NCBI GenBank assembly: GCA_023630215.1
Contig: JALPRQ010000001.1
Span: forward strand, 1,054,001-1,118,000
Length of the DNA stretch: 64,000 nt
From: Rhodobacteraceae bacterium NBU2976
Lineage (GTDB): Bacteria; Pseudomonadota; Alphaproteobacteria; Rhodobacterales; Rhodobacteraceae
Reading direction: 5' to 3'
The position numbers and the translations under genes are program-made. Under the pieces are notes generated by a model that searched no databases, had not been told where the DNA came from, and saw nothing but the letters and a program-made list of their open reading frames with translations. Shown piece by piece: positions 42,015-50,452 of this stretch; position 1 is the stretch's first letter; the number at the start of each line of letters is the position of its first letter.

Positions 42015-42635
42015 ATGATGTTAGAGGTCAAAAACCTGGAAAAAACCTATACCAAGGGCGCGTTGTCGCGCACGCCTACTTTTAGCCTCAGCGCCGATTT
42101 CAAGATCGAGGGGCCCGGGATTGTAGGCATGATGGGGCCGAACGGGTCGGGGAAAACCACCTTGTTCGAACTGATTACCGGATCGAACAATCCGACCAGC
42201 GGACGCGTATTGGTACAGGGAAAAGACATTCACAAAGTGCGCACCGATCAACGTGATCGACTGGCGATCCATTACCACCAATCCTATCAGGTCCGCCATT
42301 TCCGCAGCCTGAAACCCAATGTCATGCTAGATGATGCAGGGTCAGACTACCCGATGGTCCATCTGTTTGATGAACCGCAATTCAACACACAAGATGGCTA
42401 TATCGGCTTCATGCTGGATTTCTTCCGCAAGTTGCGCGCCGAAGGGCGATTAGTATTTTTATGCGTTCATCCGAACGAGCAATTCCACCTCGAAATCCTA
42501 AAGGAAATCTGCGAGCGCTTCATCTTCGTGCAAACCGGCACTGTGACCACACATGATAGCTACGACGGTTTGATCCAGAAAGAGGAAGTGCGGACCTATC
42601 TCGGCAAACTGTTGTTGGAGGAGGAAACCGTATGA
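42015..42635 (+). CDS. Third ABC ATPase, lacking the helical domain and signature motif
   Basis: A 206-residue ABC-type ATPase. Walker A GPNGSGKTT (41-49), a Q-loop-like YHQSYQ (Gln89), Walker B MVHLFDEP (114-121) and the H-loop LCVHPNE (His152) are intact. Only about 30 residues separate Q-loop and Walker B, where a normal ABC protein has some 70 carrying the helical subdomain and LSGGQ. None is seen here. The frame is clean, so this is an in-frame loss and not a frameshift. It starts three bases after livF and overlaps the cupin gene. It may be a regulatory partner of the transporter or a non-transport ATPase. Confidence 0.8.
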   Translation: MMLEVKNLEKTYTKGALSRTPTFSLSADFKIEGPGIVGMMGPNGSGKTTLFELITGSNNPTSGRVLVQGKDIHKVRTDQRDRLAIHYHQSYQVRHFRSLKPNVMLDDAGSDYPMVHLFDEPQFNTQDGYIGFMLDFFRKLRAEGRLVFLCVHPNEQFHLEILKEICERFIFVQTGTVTTHDSYDGLIQKEEVRTYLGKLLLEEETV

Positions 42636-42946
42636 GAAAAACCTTTGAGAAGGCCGTCTACCAGACCCCCGTGGATCACGAGGCAGTGGAACGGGAATGG
42701 TCCGAACGCGGTTTCACCTTTGGCATCTTTCGCGACCCGTTCGGGCAGGAATGGAACGATTTTCGCCATACGACGGACGAATTTGTTGTGATCGCAGAAG
42801 GGGCGATGACTGTGACCGTGGGCGATGAAACGGCAAACTGTATCGCGGGCGATCTTGTGTGGATCCCGCGCCACACGTGGCATTCTCTGAAAACGACGTC
42901 ACAGAACGGTTCCGTTTGGCTATATGGATACGGCAATGAAGACTGA
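42632..42946 (+). CDS. Cupin-domain protein
   Basis: A 104-residue single-domain cupin. Motif 1 is in WNDFRHTTDEFVVIAEGAMTV and motif 2 in GDLVWIPRHTWHSL. The metal set looks partial (His50, His86 and His89 are candidates). Such small cupins in sugar-acid operons may be isomerases, mutarotase-like or sensory; the reaction is not assigned. Start overlaps the preceding stop (ATGA) and its own end overlaps the next start. Confidence 0.8.
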   Translation: MRKTFEKAVYQTPVDHEAVEREWSERGFTFGIFRDPFGQEWNDFRHTTDEFVVIAEGAMTVTVGDETANCIAGDLVWIPRHTWHSLKTTSQNGSVWLYGYGNED

Positions 42947-43949
42947 TGCAGGCAAACATCAGCTTAGGGCTGCATTGGTTGGGAGCGGCATGATCAGCCT
43001 CTACCATCTGCGCGCGTGGCAGGCGGCGGGCGTACCCGTTGTTGCTGTCTGTGACGTTGATTCTGCCAAAGCGGAAGCGAGGGCCAAAGAATTTGAGATT
43101 GATCGCGTCTATAACGATCCGGCGGCGATGTTCGCCGATGGCGGGTTTGATCTGGTCGATATTGCTACTTCGGTGCAAGCACACGCGCCTATGACCCGAA
43201 TGGCGGCGGATCACGGCGTGCATGTCATGTTGCAAAAACCCATGACCGAGACGGTGGCAGAGGCCGAAGCGCTGATCGCTGATGTGGGTGATCGTGTGCG
43301 GTTCATGATCCATGAAAACTACCGGTTTCGTCCGCATTACATGACGGTTCGCAACTGGATTGATCAGGGCCTGATCGGTGATGTCCGCCATATCGGCATT
43401 GTCTGTCGTGGTCAGGGCCTGTGTTCGCGCGACGGTCAGGAGCCATTCTTGGTGGAACGTCAGCCCTATCTTAGAGGGTTCAAACGCAATCTGGTGTTTG
43501 AAACGATGATCCACCATCTGGATGTTCTGCGCGCGATTGCCGGTCCGCTAAAAGTTGTCGCTGCACGCCTGAACCGCTTGGCCGTTGGCTTGCCGGGTGA
43601 AGATACGGCGTCGATCCTGATGGTGGGGGCTGACGGCCTGATTGCGACGGCGGACGGCTGTATCTGTGCGCCGGGCTACCCTGATTTACATGGCGACCGT
43701 TTGGAAGTGATCGGGACCACAGGCACCATCGTTATGGATTATAACACCGTTTCCATCGTGGGCGATGACAGCTCGACTGTAACCGTCGATCTGCTTGGCC
43801 GCTATCAGGAATGTTTTGACATCGCGGTGGCGAATTTTGTGGCGGGTGTTGCCAATGGAACACCGTTTGAAACCGACCGGCTTGATAACCTTGAAACTCT
43901 TAGACTGATGGAAAGCGTCTATCGGGCGGCAGGTGTGGAGATTGCATAA
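42936..43949 (+). CDS. Gfo/Idh/MocA-family oxidoreductase
   Basis: A 337-residue NAD(P)-dependent sugar or sugar-acid dehydrogenase. The Rossmann start RAALVGSGMISLYHLRAW, the catalytic lysine segment VMLQKPMTETVAEAEAL (the EKP motif, QKP here), and MIHHLDVLRAIAGPLKVV with the active-site histidine are visible. It likely oxidises the imported sugar or its derivative. The start at 42936 lies inside the cupin gene's end; a second ATG lies 12 bases upstream. Confidence 0.9.
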   Translation: MKTDAGKHQLRAALVGSGMISLYHLRAWQAAGVPVVAVCDVDSAKAEARAKEFEIDRVYNDPAAMFADGGFDLVDIATSVQAHAPMTRMAADHGVHVMLQKPMTETVAEAEALIADVGDRVRFMIHENYRFRPHYMTVRNWIDQGLIGDVRHIGIVCRGQGLCSRDGQEPFLVERQPYLRGFKRNLVFETMIHHLDVLRAIAGPLKVVAARLNRLAVGLPGEDTASILMVGADGLIATADGCICAPGYPDLHGDRLEVIGTTGTIVMDYNTVSIVGDDSSTVTVDLLGRYQECFDIAVANFVAGVANGTPFETDRLDNLETLRLMESVYRAAGVEIA

Positions 43950-43951
43950 AT

Positions 43952-44773
43952 ATGACTGATACAAATTCAACCCTGACGCCTGATGTAGCTCTGGATACGC
44001 TGGATAATCTGTTCACCGTGCGCGGCACGCGGGTATTCATTCCGGGCGGATATGGCGCGATTGGCGAAGCGGTCGCATGGGCGTTTGCCCGCCATGGTGC
44101 ACGTGTTGCCATTGCGGGACCAAATCTCGAAAAAGCCGAGGGTTTGGCCGGTACCATCCGCAAATCGGGGGGTGAGGCTATTGGCCTGCATCTTGATGCG
44201 CGCGATGTTGCTTCGATCAATATGGCGACGTCAGAGGTGATCGAAAAATTCGGCGGTATCGACACGATGGTAAATTGTGTCGGTATCCAGCGCGAACAGA
44301 CCCTGATGGATGTCACCGAGGAGGTGTTCGATGATGTCTATAAGGTTAATCTGAAATCCGCGATGTTTCTGTCACAGGCGGTCGCAAGGGATCAAATCGC
44401 ACGGGGCGAAGGTGGGAGGCAGGTGCATCTTCTGTCTGTCCGCTCGCAACTCGCGCTCCGCGGGCGTGGATATTCGGCCTATTGTGCCACCAAGGGTGCG
44501 CTGGTGATGCTGGTCAAACAACATGCGGTGGAGCTGGCCCCATACAATATAACTGTCAACGGTGTGGCACCAACCTTCATCCAGTCGGACCGCATCCGCA
44601 ATCATCTGGAACGCAAAGATTTCCGTGATTTCATACTGGAGCGTAATCCACTGGGTCGTATCGGCGAACCGGTCGAAGTTGTTGGCCAGATCATGGCCTT
44701 CGCTGCCCCTGCAGGGAATTATATGACAGGGCAGGTTGTCTATGTTGACGGCGGGGTTACGGCGTCACAATGA
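43952..44773 (+). CDS. SDR-family oxidoreductase
   Basis: A 273-residue classical short-chain dehydrogenase. The cofactor site VFIPGGYGAIGEAVAWAF is a variant of TGxxxGIG (GGYGAIG). The tetrad appears in VNCVGIQREQ (NxxG region), LLSVRSQLALRGRG (serine) and YSAYCATKGALVMLVKQ (YxxxK). It probably oxidises a sugar acid or reduces a keto-sugar intermediate. The gene starts two bases after the Gfo/Idh stop and overlaps the dehydratase start by four bases. Confidence 0.92.
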   Translation: MTDTNSTLTPDVALDTLDNLFTVRGTRVFIPGGYGAIGEAVAWAFARHGARVAIAGPNLEKAEGLAGTIRKSGGEAIGLHLDARDVASINMATSEVIEKFGGIDTMVNCVGIQREQTLMDVTEEVFDDVYKVNLKSAMFLSQAVARDQIARGEGGRQVHLLSVRSQLALRGRGYSAYCATKGALVMLVKQHAVELAPYNITVNGVAPTFIQSDRIRNHLERKDFRDFILERNPLGRIGEPVEVVGQIMAFAAPAGNYMTGQVVYVDGGVTASQ

Positions 44774-46488
44774 AAAAACTGCGGTCCGCCAGATGGTTTG
44801 ACACGGATGACTTGCGGGGCTTTGGGCATCGTTCGCGCCTGATGCAAATGGGCTATGGGATTGAGGATTGGGACGGGCGTCCTGTTATCGCGATCCTGAA
44901 TACCTGGTCGGATATTAACCCCTGCCACGCGCATTTCCGCCACCGGGTCGAGGACGTCAAACGCGGCGTTTTGCAGGCCGGTGGATTTCCGATCGAATTG
45001 CCCGCCATTTCACTCAGCGAAAATTTCGTGAAACCGACCACGATGCTTTATCGCAATCTGTTGGCGATGGAGGCGGAGGAGTTGCTGCGATCTCATCCCG
45101 TCGACGGGGCGGTATTGATGGGGGGCTGCGATAAAACCACACCCGGGCTTTTGCTGGGGGCAATCAGTATGGACCTGCCGACCATTTTCCTGCCCGCAGG
45201 CCCCATGTTGCGCGGCAATCTGAATGGCGAAGTATTGGGGTCGGGTTCCGACACATGGAAATATTGGGATGAGCGCCGGGCCGGGAAAATCGGACTGGAG
45301 GAATGGCAAGCGGTTGAAGCGGGAATTGCCCGTTCCTACGGTCATTGTATGACCATGGGCACTGCCAGCACAATGACGGCGATTGCCGATGCGATGGGCA
45401 TGTGTCTGACGGGGGCTTCGTCCATTCCGGCGGCGGATGCCAACCATATTCGTATGTCATCTGCGGTGGGGCGCCGGATCGTGGAACTGGTGGAGGAGGA
45501 TATCACGCCGTCGAAAATACTTTCGCAAGCATCCTTCAACAATGCTTTGGCGGTGGCGATGGCGATGGGGTGTTCCACGAACGCAATTATCCATCTGATG
45601 GCGCTGTCGCGCCGCGCCGGGTACCCGCTGAGCCTTGATGATTTTGATGCGGCCGGGCGCAAGGTGCCGTTGCTCGCCAATATCCGCCCATCCGGGGAAA
45701 CCTATTTGATGGAGGATTTCTATTATGCCGGCGGGCTGAATGCGCTGATGGCCGAGATGGGCGATCTGCTGGATCATCAGGCAATGACGGTGACGGGCAG
45801 GACGCTTGGTAGCGCCATTGACAAAGCAACCACGCATTTGCCGGATGTTATCCGCTCTCGCAATAATCCGGTGTCCACGGCACCGGCGATGGCGGTGCTG
45901 CGCGGATCGCTTGCCCCTGATGGCTGTGTCATGAAACCCTCTGCCGCGGAACCGCGATTGCACAAACATAGTGGACCATGTCTGGTTTACGACAGCTATG
46001 CGGAGTTGAAGGCGAATATTGATGACCCTGATCTGGATGTTACTGCGGACACAATACTGGTGATGCGCGGGGCGGGTCCGCAAGGTGGGCCGGGTATGCC
46101 GGAATGGGGGATGCTGCCGATACCGCAAAAGCTGCTGAAACAGGGCGTGCGGGACATGTTGCGTATTTCTGATGCGCGGATGAGCGGCACTAGCTACGGC
46201 GCTTGCATCCTACATGTTTCGCCAGAAGCCTATGTCGGCGGACCGCTCGCGCTGGTGCAAACGGGGGACATTATCTCGGTCGATATTGCGGCGGGTAAGA
46301 TTGATCTGGAGATTTCGGACGAAGAATTTACTCGTCGTCGCGCCGCTTGGACGCCACCGACACCGCGGTTTGAGCGTGGCTATGGCTGGGCCTATGCAGC
46401 CCATGTGATGCAGGCCAATCACGGCTGTGATTTCGATTTTTTGGAAACCGGGTTCGGGGCTGCTGTTTCCGAACCAGATATACTTTGA
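44770..46488 (+). CDS. IlvD/Edd-family sugar-acid dehydratase
   Basis: A 572-residue Fe-S dehydratase of the IlvD/Edd family, in the group that includes L-arabinonate, D-xylonate and related aldonate dehydratases rather than the valine-pathway enzyme. Evidence: LNTWSDINPCHAHFRHRVED near the N-terminus, AVLMGGCDKTTPGLLLGA holding a cluster cysteine, and SYGHCMTMGTASTM with another. It would convert an aldonate to a 2-keto-3-deoxy acid by loss of water. Position after two dehydrogenases and before an aldehyde dehydrogenase and an aldolase supports that. Confidence 0.92.
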   Translation: MKKLRSARWFDTDDLRGFGHRSRLMQMGYGIEDWDGRPVIAILNTWSDINPCHAHFRHRVEDVKRGVLQAGGFPIELPAISLSENFVKPTTMLYRNLLAMEAEELLRSHPVDGAVLMGGCDKTTPGLLLGAISMDLPTIFLPAGPMLRGNLNGEVLGSGSDTWKYWDERRAGKIGLEEWQAVEAGIARSYGHCMTMGTASTMTAIADAMGMCLTGASSIPAADANHIRMSSAVGRRIVELVEEDITPSKILSQASFNNALAVAMAMGCSTNAIIHLMALSRRAGYPLSLDDFDAAGRKVPLLANIRPSGETYLMEDFYYAGGLNALMAEMGDLLDHQAMTVTGRTLGSAIDKATTHLPDVIRSRNNPVSTAPAMAVLRGSLAPDGCVMKPSAAEPRLHKHSGPCLVYDSYAELKANIDDPDLDVTADTILVMRGAGPQGGPGMPEWGMLPIPQKLLKQGVRDMLRISDARMSGTSYGACILHVSPEAYVGGPLALVQTGDIISVDIAAGKIDLEISDEEFTRRRAAWTPPTPRFERGYGWAYAAHVMQANHGCDFDFLETGFGAAVSEPDIL

Positions 46489-46505
46489 ACGTAAGGACGA
46501 TGACC

Positions 46506-47942
46506 ATGGACAGACACCCGAAAATCCTGATCGGTGGGGAATTCCGCACCACAACACAGCGCGATCCGATTGACGTGCTCAGCCCTAGCACAGGCGAGGT
46601 GTTATGGTCACAACCCGCCTGTGGACCCGAACATGTCGAGGAAGCCTTGGGTCACGCCCGCGAGGCGCTGAAATCTTGGTCCGCCGTGCATGGATGGGAG
46701 CGTGGCCGCATTCTGCGCGCCATCGGCTTGGAACTGGCAGCCCGCACCGACGCTATTGCCGAGGCGCTGTCCTATGAAATCGGTCGTCCTATATCGCAAG
46801 CTGCTGGCGAAGTTGGTGCGGCGGCAGAACAATTCGCTTGGTACGCGGGCGAGGCGGAACGCCTGTTCGGCGACACAATCCCGTCGCGCCAAGGTGGCAG
46901 GTTGTTGATTGAATCCGAACCGGTTGGTATTTGTGCGGCCTTCACCGCATGGAATTTCCCCGTCAATTTGCCGGTCCGCAAAATTGCCCCTGCTTTGGCC
47001 GCAGGCTGTCCGATTATCGTGCGCCCGTCCGAACAGGTGCCAATGACCTCGACCTTGATCGCGGAAGCCTGCGTTGCCGGTGGCGCCCCCGCAGGCGTGG
47101 TTCAGTTCTTGTTTGGATTGGCTGAAGATATCTCTCCGGCCATCATGGCCGCCGAGGAGGTTCGTAAAATTTCCCTGACCGGATCGACGCGGGTGGGTAA
47201 ATTGCTAATGGCGCAGGCGGCGGAAACGGTCAAACGCTGCTCGATGGAGCTGGGTGGACACTCACCGGTAGTGATCTGTGCCGACAGCGATGTCGAAGCT
47301 GCTGCCGTCCAATGTGCCATGTTCAAATATCGCAACGCCGGTCAGGTGTGTATCGCACCGAACCGGTTCTATGTCGAAGATAGCGTTGCCGACCGGTTCG
47401 CCCAGAAATTTGTCGAAGAAGCGCGCGCGTTGGTCGTTGGCAACAGCGACGACCCGAAAACCACGATGGGCCCGTTAACGCTGGACTCGGGCCGTGCAAA
47501 GGTTGAACGCCTGATCGAAGATGCAGTTGGTAAAGGTGCCAACCTTTTGACCGGTGGTCGCCGTCCCGAAGGACGTAACAGCGGCTTCTTCCTTGAACCA
47601 ACGGTCCTGATGGATGTGCCCGACCATGCTGATATCATGCAAGAGGAACCCTTTGGTCCCGTTGCCCCCATCGCCCGATTCCGCGATTTCGACGAGGCGA
47701 TCACCAAAGCCAACAGCACGCCGTACGCGCTAGCGGCCTATTCCTTTACCGGCAGCCATGACAAGGCCGAGCGCCTGTCACGTGGATTGCACGCCGGAAT
47801 GGTGGGCGTGAACACCTTTATGGTTGCCCACGCCGAAGCACCGTTTGGCGGCATGGATTATTCTGGGATGGGTCGCGAAGGTGGGCGCGAGGCAATCAAG
47901 GATTACCAGAATACCAAGCTTACCCATATGATGTGGGGCTAG
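46506..47942 (+). CDS. Aldehyde dehydrogenase
   Basis: A 478-residue NAD(P)-dependent aldehyde dehydrogenase. FTAWNFPVNLPVRKIAPAL is the cofactor-binding helix, MELGGHSPVVI holds the general-base glutamate, and FKYRNAGQVCIAPNRFY the catalytic cysteine. The sequence is of the succinate-semialdehyde/ketoglutarate-semialdehyde type. In this operon it likely oxidises the aldehyde released by the aldolase or made from the keto-deoxy acid. I start at 46506 because AAGGA sits eight bases upstream; the ATG at 46500 is too close to it. Confidence 0.92.
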   Translation: MDRHPKILIGGEFRTTTQRDPIDVLSPSTGEVLWSQPACGPEHVEEALGHAREALKSWSAVHGWERGRILRAIGLELAARTDAIAEALSYEIGRPISQAAGEVGAAAEQFAWYAGEAERLFGDTIPSRQGGRLLIESEPVGICAAFTAWNFPVNLPVRKIAPALAAGCPIIVRPSEQVPMTSTLIAEACVAGGAPAGVVQFLFGLAEDISPAIMAAEEVRKISLTGSTRVGKLLMAQAAETVKRCSMELGGHSPVVICADSDVEAAAVQCAMFKYRNAGQVCIAPNRFYVEDSVADRFAQKFVEEARALVVGNSDDPKTTMGPLTLDSGRAKVERLIEDAVGKGANLLTGGRRPEGRNSGFFLEPTVLMDVPDHADIMQEEPFGPVAPIARFRDFDEAITKANSTPYALAAYSFTGSHDKAERLSRGLHAGMVGVNTFMVAHAEAPFGGMDYSGMGREGGREAIKDYQNTKLTHMMWG

Positions 47943-47945
47943 GCG

Positions 47946-48737
47946 TTGGCGGAATTTAGAAATCCTCTGCTGAAATGCTGGGAAGATGGCCGCACCGCAA
48001 TCAATGGCTGGATTGCCGTCCCGTCGATCCTTTCTGTTGAAGCAATGGCGGTTGCTGGATGGGACGCGCTTACCGTTGATATGCAGCACGGAACGGCGGA
48101 TTATGCCGGATTGCTTACACTTCTTCCTGTGATCGAGAAGTCCGGTGCGGCTCCGATTGTAAGGGTGCCGTGGCTTGACGAAGGTTCAATCATGCGTGCG
48201 CTTGACGCGGGAGCACTGGGTATCATTGCGCCGATGATTAATACAGCCGAGGACGCCGCGCGTCTGGTGGCGGCGTGTCGGTATCCACCACTTGGCAATC
48301 GAAGTTTTGGGCCGGTGCGGGCGCGACTCGCACAGACGGGTTACACGGTTGACGCTGCGAATACTCAGGTCATTCCCATTGCGATGATCGAAACCTGCGA
48401 GGCCGTGGACAAACTTGATGATATTTTGTCTGTTGAAGGTCTTGGCGGCATCTATATTGGCCCTGCCGATTTGTCGCTTTCATTCGGGTTTTCACCGGGG
48501 TTTGATCGAGAAGAGCCCGAAATGCTTGACTTGATCACCGACATACAAAAACGGTGTGAGAGCAAGAATATTCCAATTGCCATACATTGTGGAACACCTG
48601 AATATGCTGCCCGTATGGTAAATTCTGGCTTTTCGATGGTTACCGTTGGCTCTGACGCTCGTTTTATCGAGATTGCGGCATCAAGCATCGTCACAAAATT
48701 TCGTGATATGGATCAACAATCAAAATCAATTTATTGA
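47946..48737 (+). CDS. HpcH/HpaI-type aldolase
   Basis: A 263-residue class II aldolase of the HpcH/HpaI (2-keto-3-deoxy sugar acid) family. ALTVDMQHGTADYAGLLTLL, IVRVPWLDEGSIMRALDAGA and IGPADLSLSFGF (metal-binding region) are typical. It should split a 2-keto-3-deoxy acid to pyruvate and an aldehyde. The start is a TTG three bases past the preceding stop. It is the last gene of the operon. Confidence 0.92.
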   Translation: MAEFRNPLLKCWEDGRTAINGWIAVPSILSVEAMAVAGWDALTVDMQHGTADYAGLLTLLPVIEKSGAAPIVRVPWLDEGSIMRALDAGALGIIAPMINTAEDAARLVAACRYPPLGNRSFGPVRARLAQTGYTVDAANTQVIPIAMIETCEAVDKLDDILSVEGLGGIYIGPADLSLSFGFSPGFDREEPEMLDLITDIQKRCESKNIPIAIHCGTPEYAARMVNSGFSMVTVGSDARFIEIAASSIVTKFRDMDQQSKSIY

Positions 48738-48843
48738 AGCGATGTTGTAGACATTACGGAAAAAGACCAATTCTGAAATCCGTTGTCATCGAAATCCAGC
48801 GAGCGCCTTGTTGACCCGTGTCTCTAAGTGATCTGTGCCGTCC

Positions 48844-48871
48844 AGGCCGGTGGAGTTGACCACACCGGCCT
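48844..48871. terminator. Hairpin between aldolase and flotillin genes
   Basis: AGGCCGGTG, ten-base loop, CACCGGCCT: a perfect nine-base stem between two convergent genes, 13 bases past the flotillin stop. No T run follows on either strand. Confidence 0.6.
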
Positions 48872-48884
48872 AGTTGAAAAGCCT

Positions 48885-50438
48885 TTACGCTTTTTTGCCT
48901 TTGCCGGCTGGCTTTGCCATCCCGGCCTCGACCATCTCGCCCAGCTTGTTCAGTGCGGGCATGGCGACCGACATTTCCATAATGGAGTCAACGATATCCG
49001 AGACGGGAGAGGATTTTTCAGTCCCCTCGCTACCCTTGTTGCCAAGGCCGGTGATATGGTTGATCGAAATGCTGTCGATTTTCTCGGCGGGTTTCACCAT
49101 CTGCTCGATAATCCCGGGCATGGATTTCAGGCGGAGTTTTTCGAGCTCCATCGCCATCAGCGCATCGGAACGTGCGTTTTCCGCGTCAATCCGGGCCCGT
49201 TCGGCTTCGACTTCGGCAAGTTTCAAGAACTTCATGGCTTCGGCCTCTTCGCGTTTCGCTTCGCGACGATCCTTGGCTGTTGCCTTGTCAGATTCCGCTG
49301 CGATCCGCGCACGTGTTGCGGCTGTTTCGGCATCCTGTTGTGCCGCAAGCAGTGCAACCTGTTTGCGCCGCTCCGCCTCGGAAACCTGACGCGCTGTCAG
49401 GATGGCTTCTTCGGCATGAACGGCTTCGGCGCGGGCCGTGTCAGCAAGCGCCCTTGCTTTGCTTTCTTCCTGACTTTTTGCGGAAACCTGAATCTGTCGT
49501 TCCTGTTCCGCAATATTCAACGCACGCTGCTGTGCGATTTCCGCCTCCTTGATCGCCAATTCACGGGCGATGTCGGCAGCTTGGATTTCTTGCTCCATCT
49601 TGATACGCGCTTGGGCGGCCTCTCGTTCAGCAACGGCCTTATGACGCGCCACTTCGGTCAGTTGCGCCGCCATCAGCGTTTCGATCTCCTGAACTTGCGC
49701 GATTTCTGCGCGACGTTCTTCCAGATCGATTTCCAGCTTGCGGCGGTTGGATTCCATCGCGGCTCGGCGGACAGAAACCTCGCTTTCACCTTCGATTTCG
49801 GCACGTTCCTTTTTGGATTTCGAGATCACCTCGGCCAACTTGCGCATCCCGACGGCATTGAAGGCATTGTTTTCGTCAAGCGCGGAAAAAGGCGTCTGGT
49901 CCAGATCGGTCAGGGAAACCGAATCCAGCTGCAAACCATAGCGTTCCAATGTGCCTTTCAGCGCATCGCGCACATCACGCACGAACATGCCGCGATCTTC
50001 GTGCAATTCGTCCATCGTCATCTGTGCCGCGACGGAGCGTAGTGCGTCGACCATCATCCCGTCGATCAGCGTTTTTAGCTGATCGGGATGAAACGTGCGC
50101 CGTCCCAACGTTTGTGCTGCCCGGGCAATTGCGTCCGCTTCGGGCACAACCGAGGTATAAAACTCGGCCCCGACATCAACACGCATACGGTCCTTGGTGA
50201 TCAGAGCGCTGTCCCCGCGCCGCGTCACATCCAGGCGGATCGTTTGCATATTCACGCGGCTGATTTCATGGAAATAGGGGATCGCCAGCGTGCCGCCATC
50301 AATGATGACTTTACGTCCGCCGATACCGGTTTTCACAAGGCTGACCTCGTTCGTGGCGCGTTCATAGAACCATGCGGCCAGTGCGATAATGATCGCGATG
50401 ACAACAAGGGCAAGAATTATCCATCCCAGTGCGTTCAT
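48885..50438 (-). CDS. Flotillin-family (SPFH) protein
   Basis: A 517-residue membrane-organising protein. One N-terminal membrane helix (IILALVVIAIIIALAAWFY) is followed by an SPFH domain (about 30-190; VIIDGGTLAIPYFHEISRVN, RVDVGAEFYTSVV) and a long Glu/Ala/Arg-rich coiled coil (about 190-430) typical of flotillins. The tail is a short helical patch ending in lysines. Flotillins scaffold membrane microdomains. The gene starts only 14 bases after the aldehyde dehydrogenase stop, so it is probably the last gene of that operon. Long antisense frames here are coiled-coil artefacts. Confidence 0.9.
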   Translation of the reverse strand: MNALGWIILALVVIAIIIALAAWFYERATNEVSLVKTGIGGRKVIIDGGTLAIPYFHEISRVNMQTIRLDVTRRGDSALITKDRMRVDVGAEFYTSVVPEADAIARAAQTLGRRTFHPDQLKTLIDGMMVDALRSVAAQMTMDELHEDRGMFVRDVRDALKGTLERYGLQLDSVSLTDLDQTPFSALDENNAFNAVGMRKLAEVISKSKKERAEIEGESEVSVRRAAMESNRRKLEIDLEERRAEIAQVQEIETLMAAQLTEVARHKAVAEREAAQARIKMEQEIQAADIARELAIKEAEIAQQRALNIAEQERQIQVSAKSQEESKARALADTARAEAVHAEEAILTARQVSEAERRKQVALLAAQQDAETAATRARIAAESDKATAKDRREAKREEAEAMKFLKLAEVEAERARIDAENARSDALMAMELEKLRLKSMPGIIEQMVKPAEKIDSISINHITGLGNKGSEGTEKSSPVSDIVDSIMEMSVAMPALNKLGEMVEAGMAKPAGKGKKA

Positions 50439-50452
50439 TTTCTAATCCTCCC

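Noticed and set aside
48828-50042. A 404-codon plus-strand frame rich in Phe, Gly and Arg
   Set aside because: It is the exact antisense of the flotillin coiled coil, whose biased codons keep the opposite frame open.
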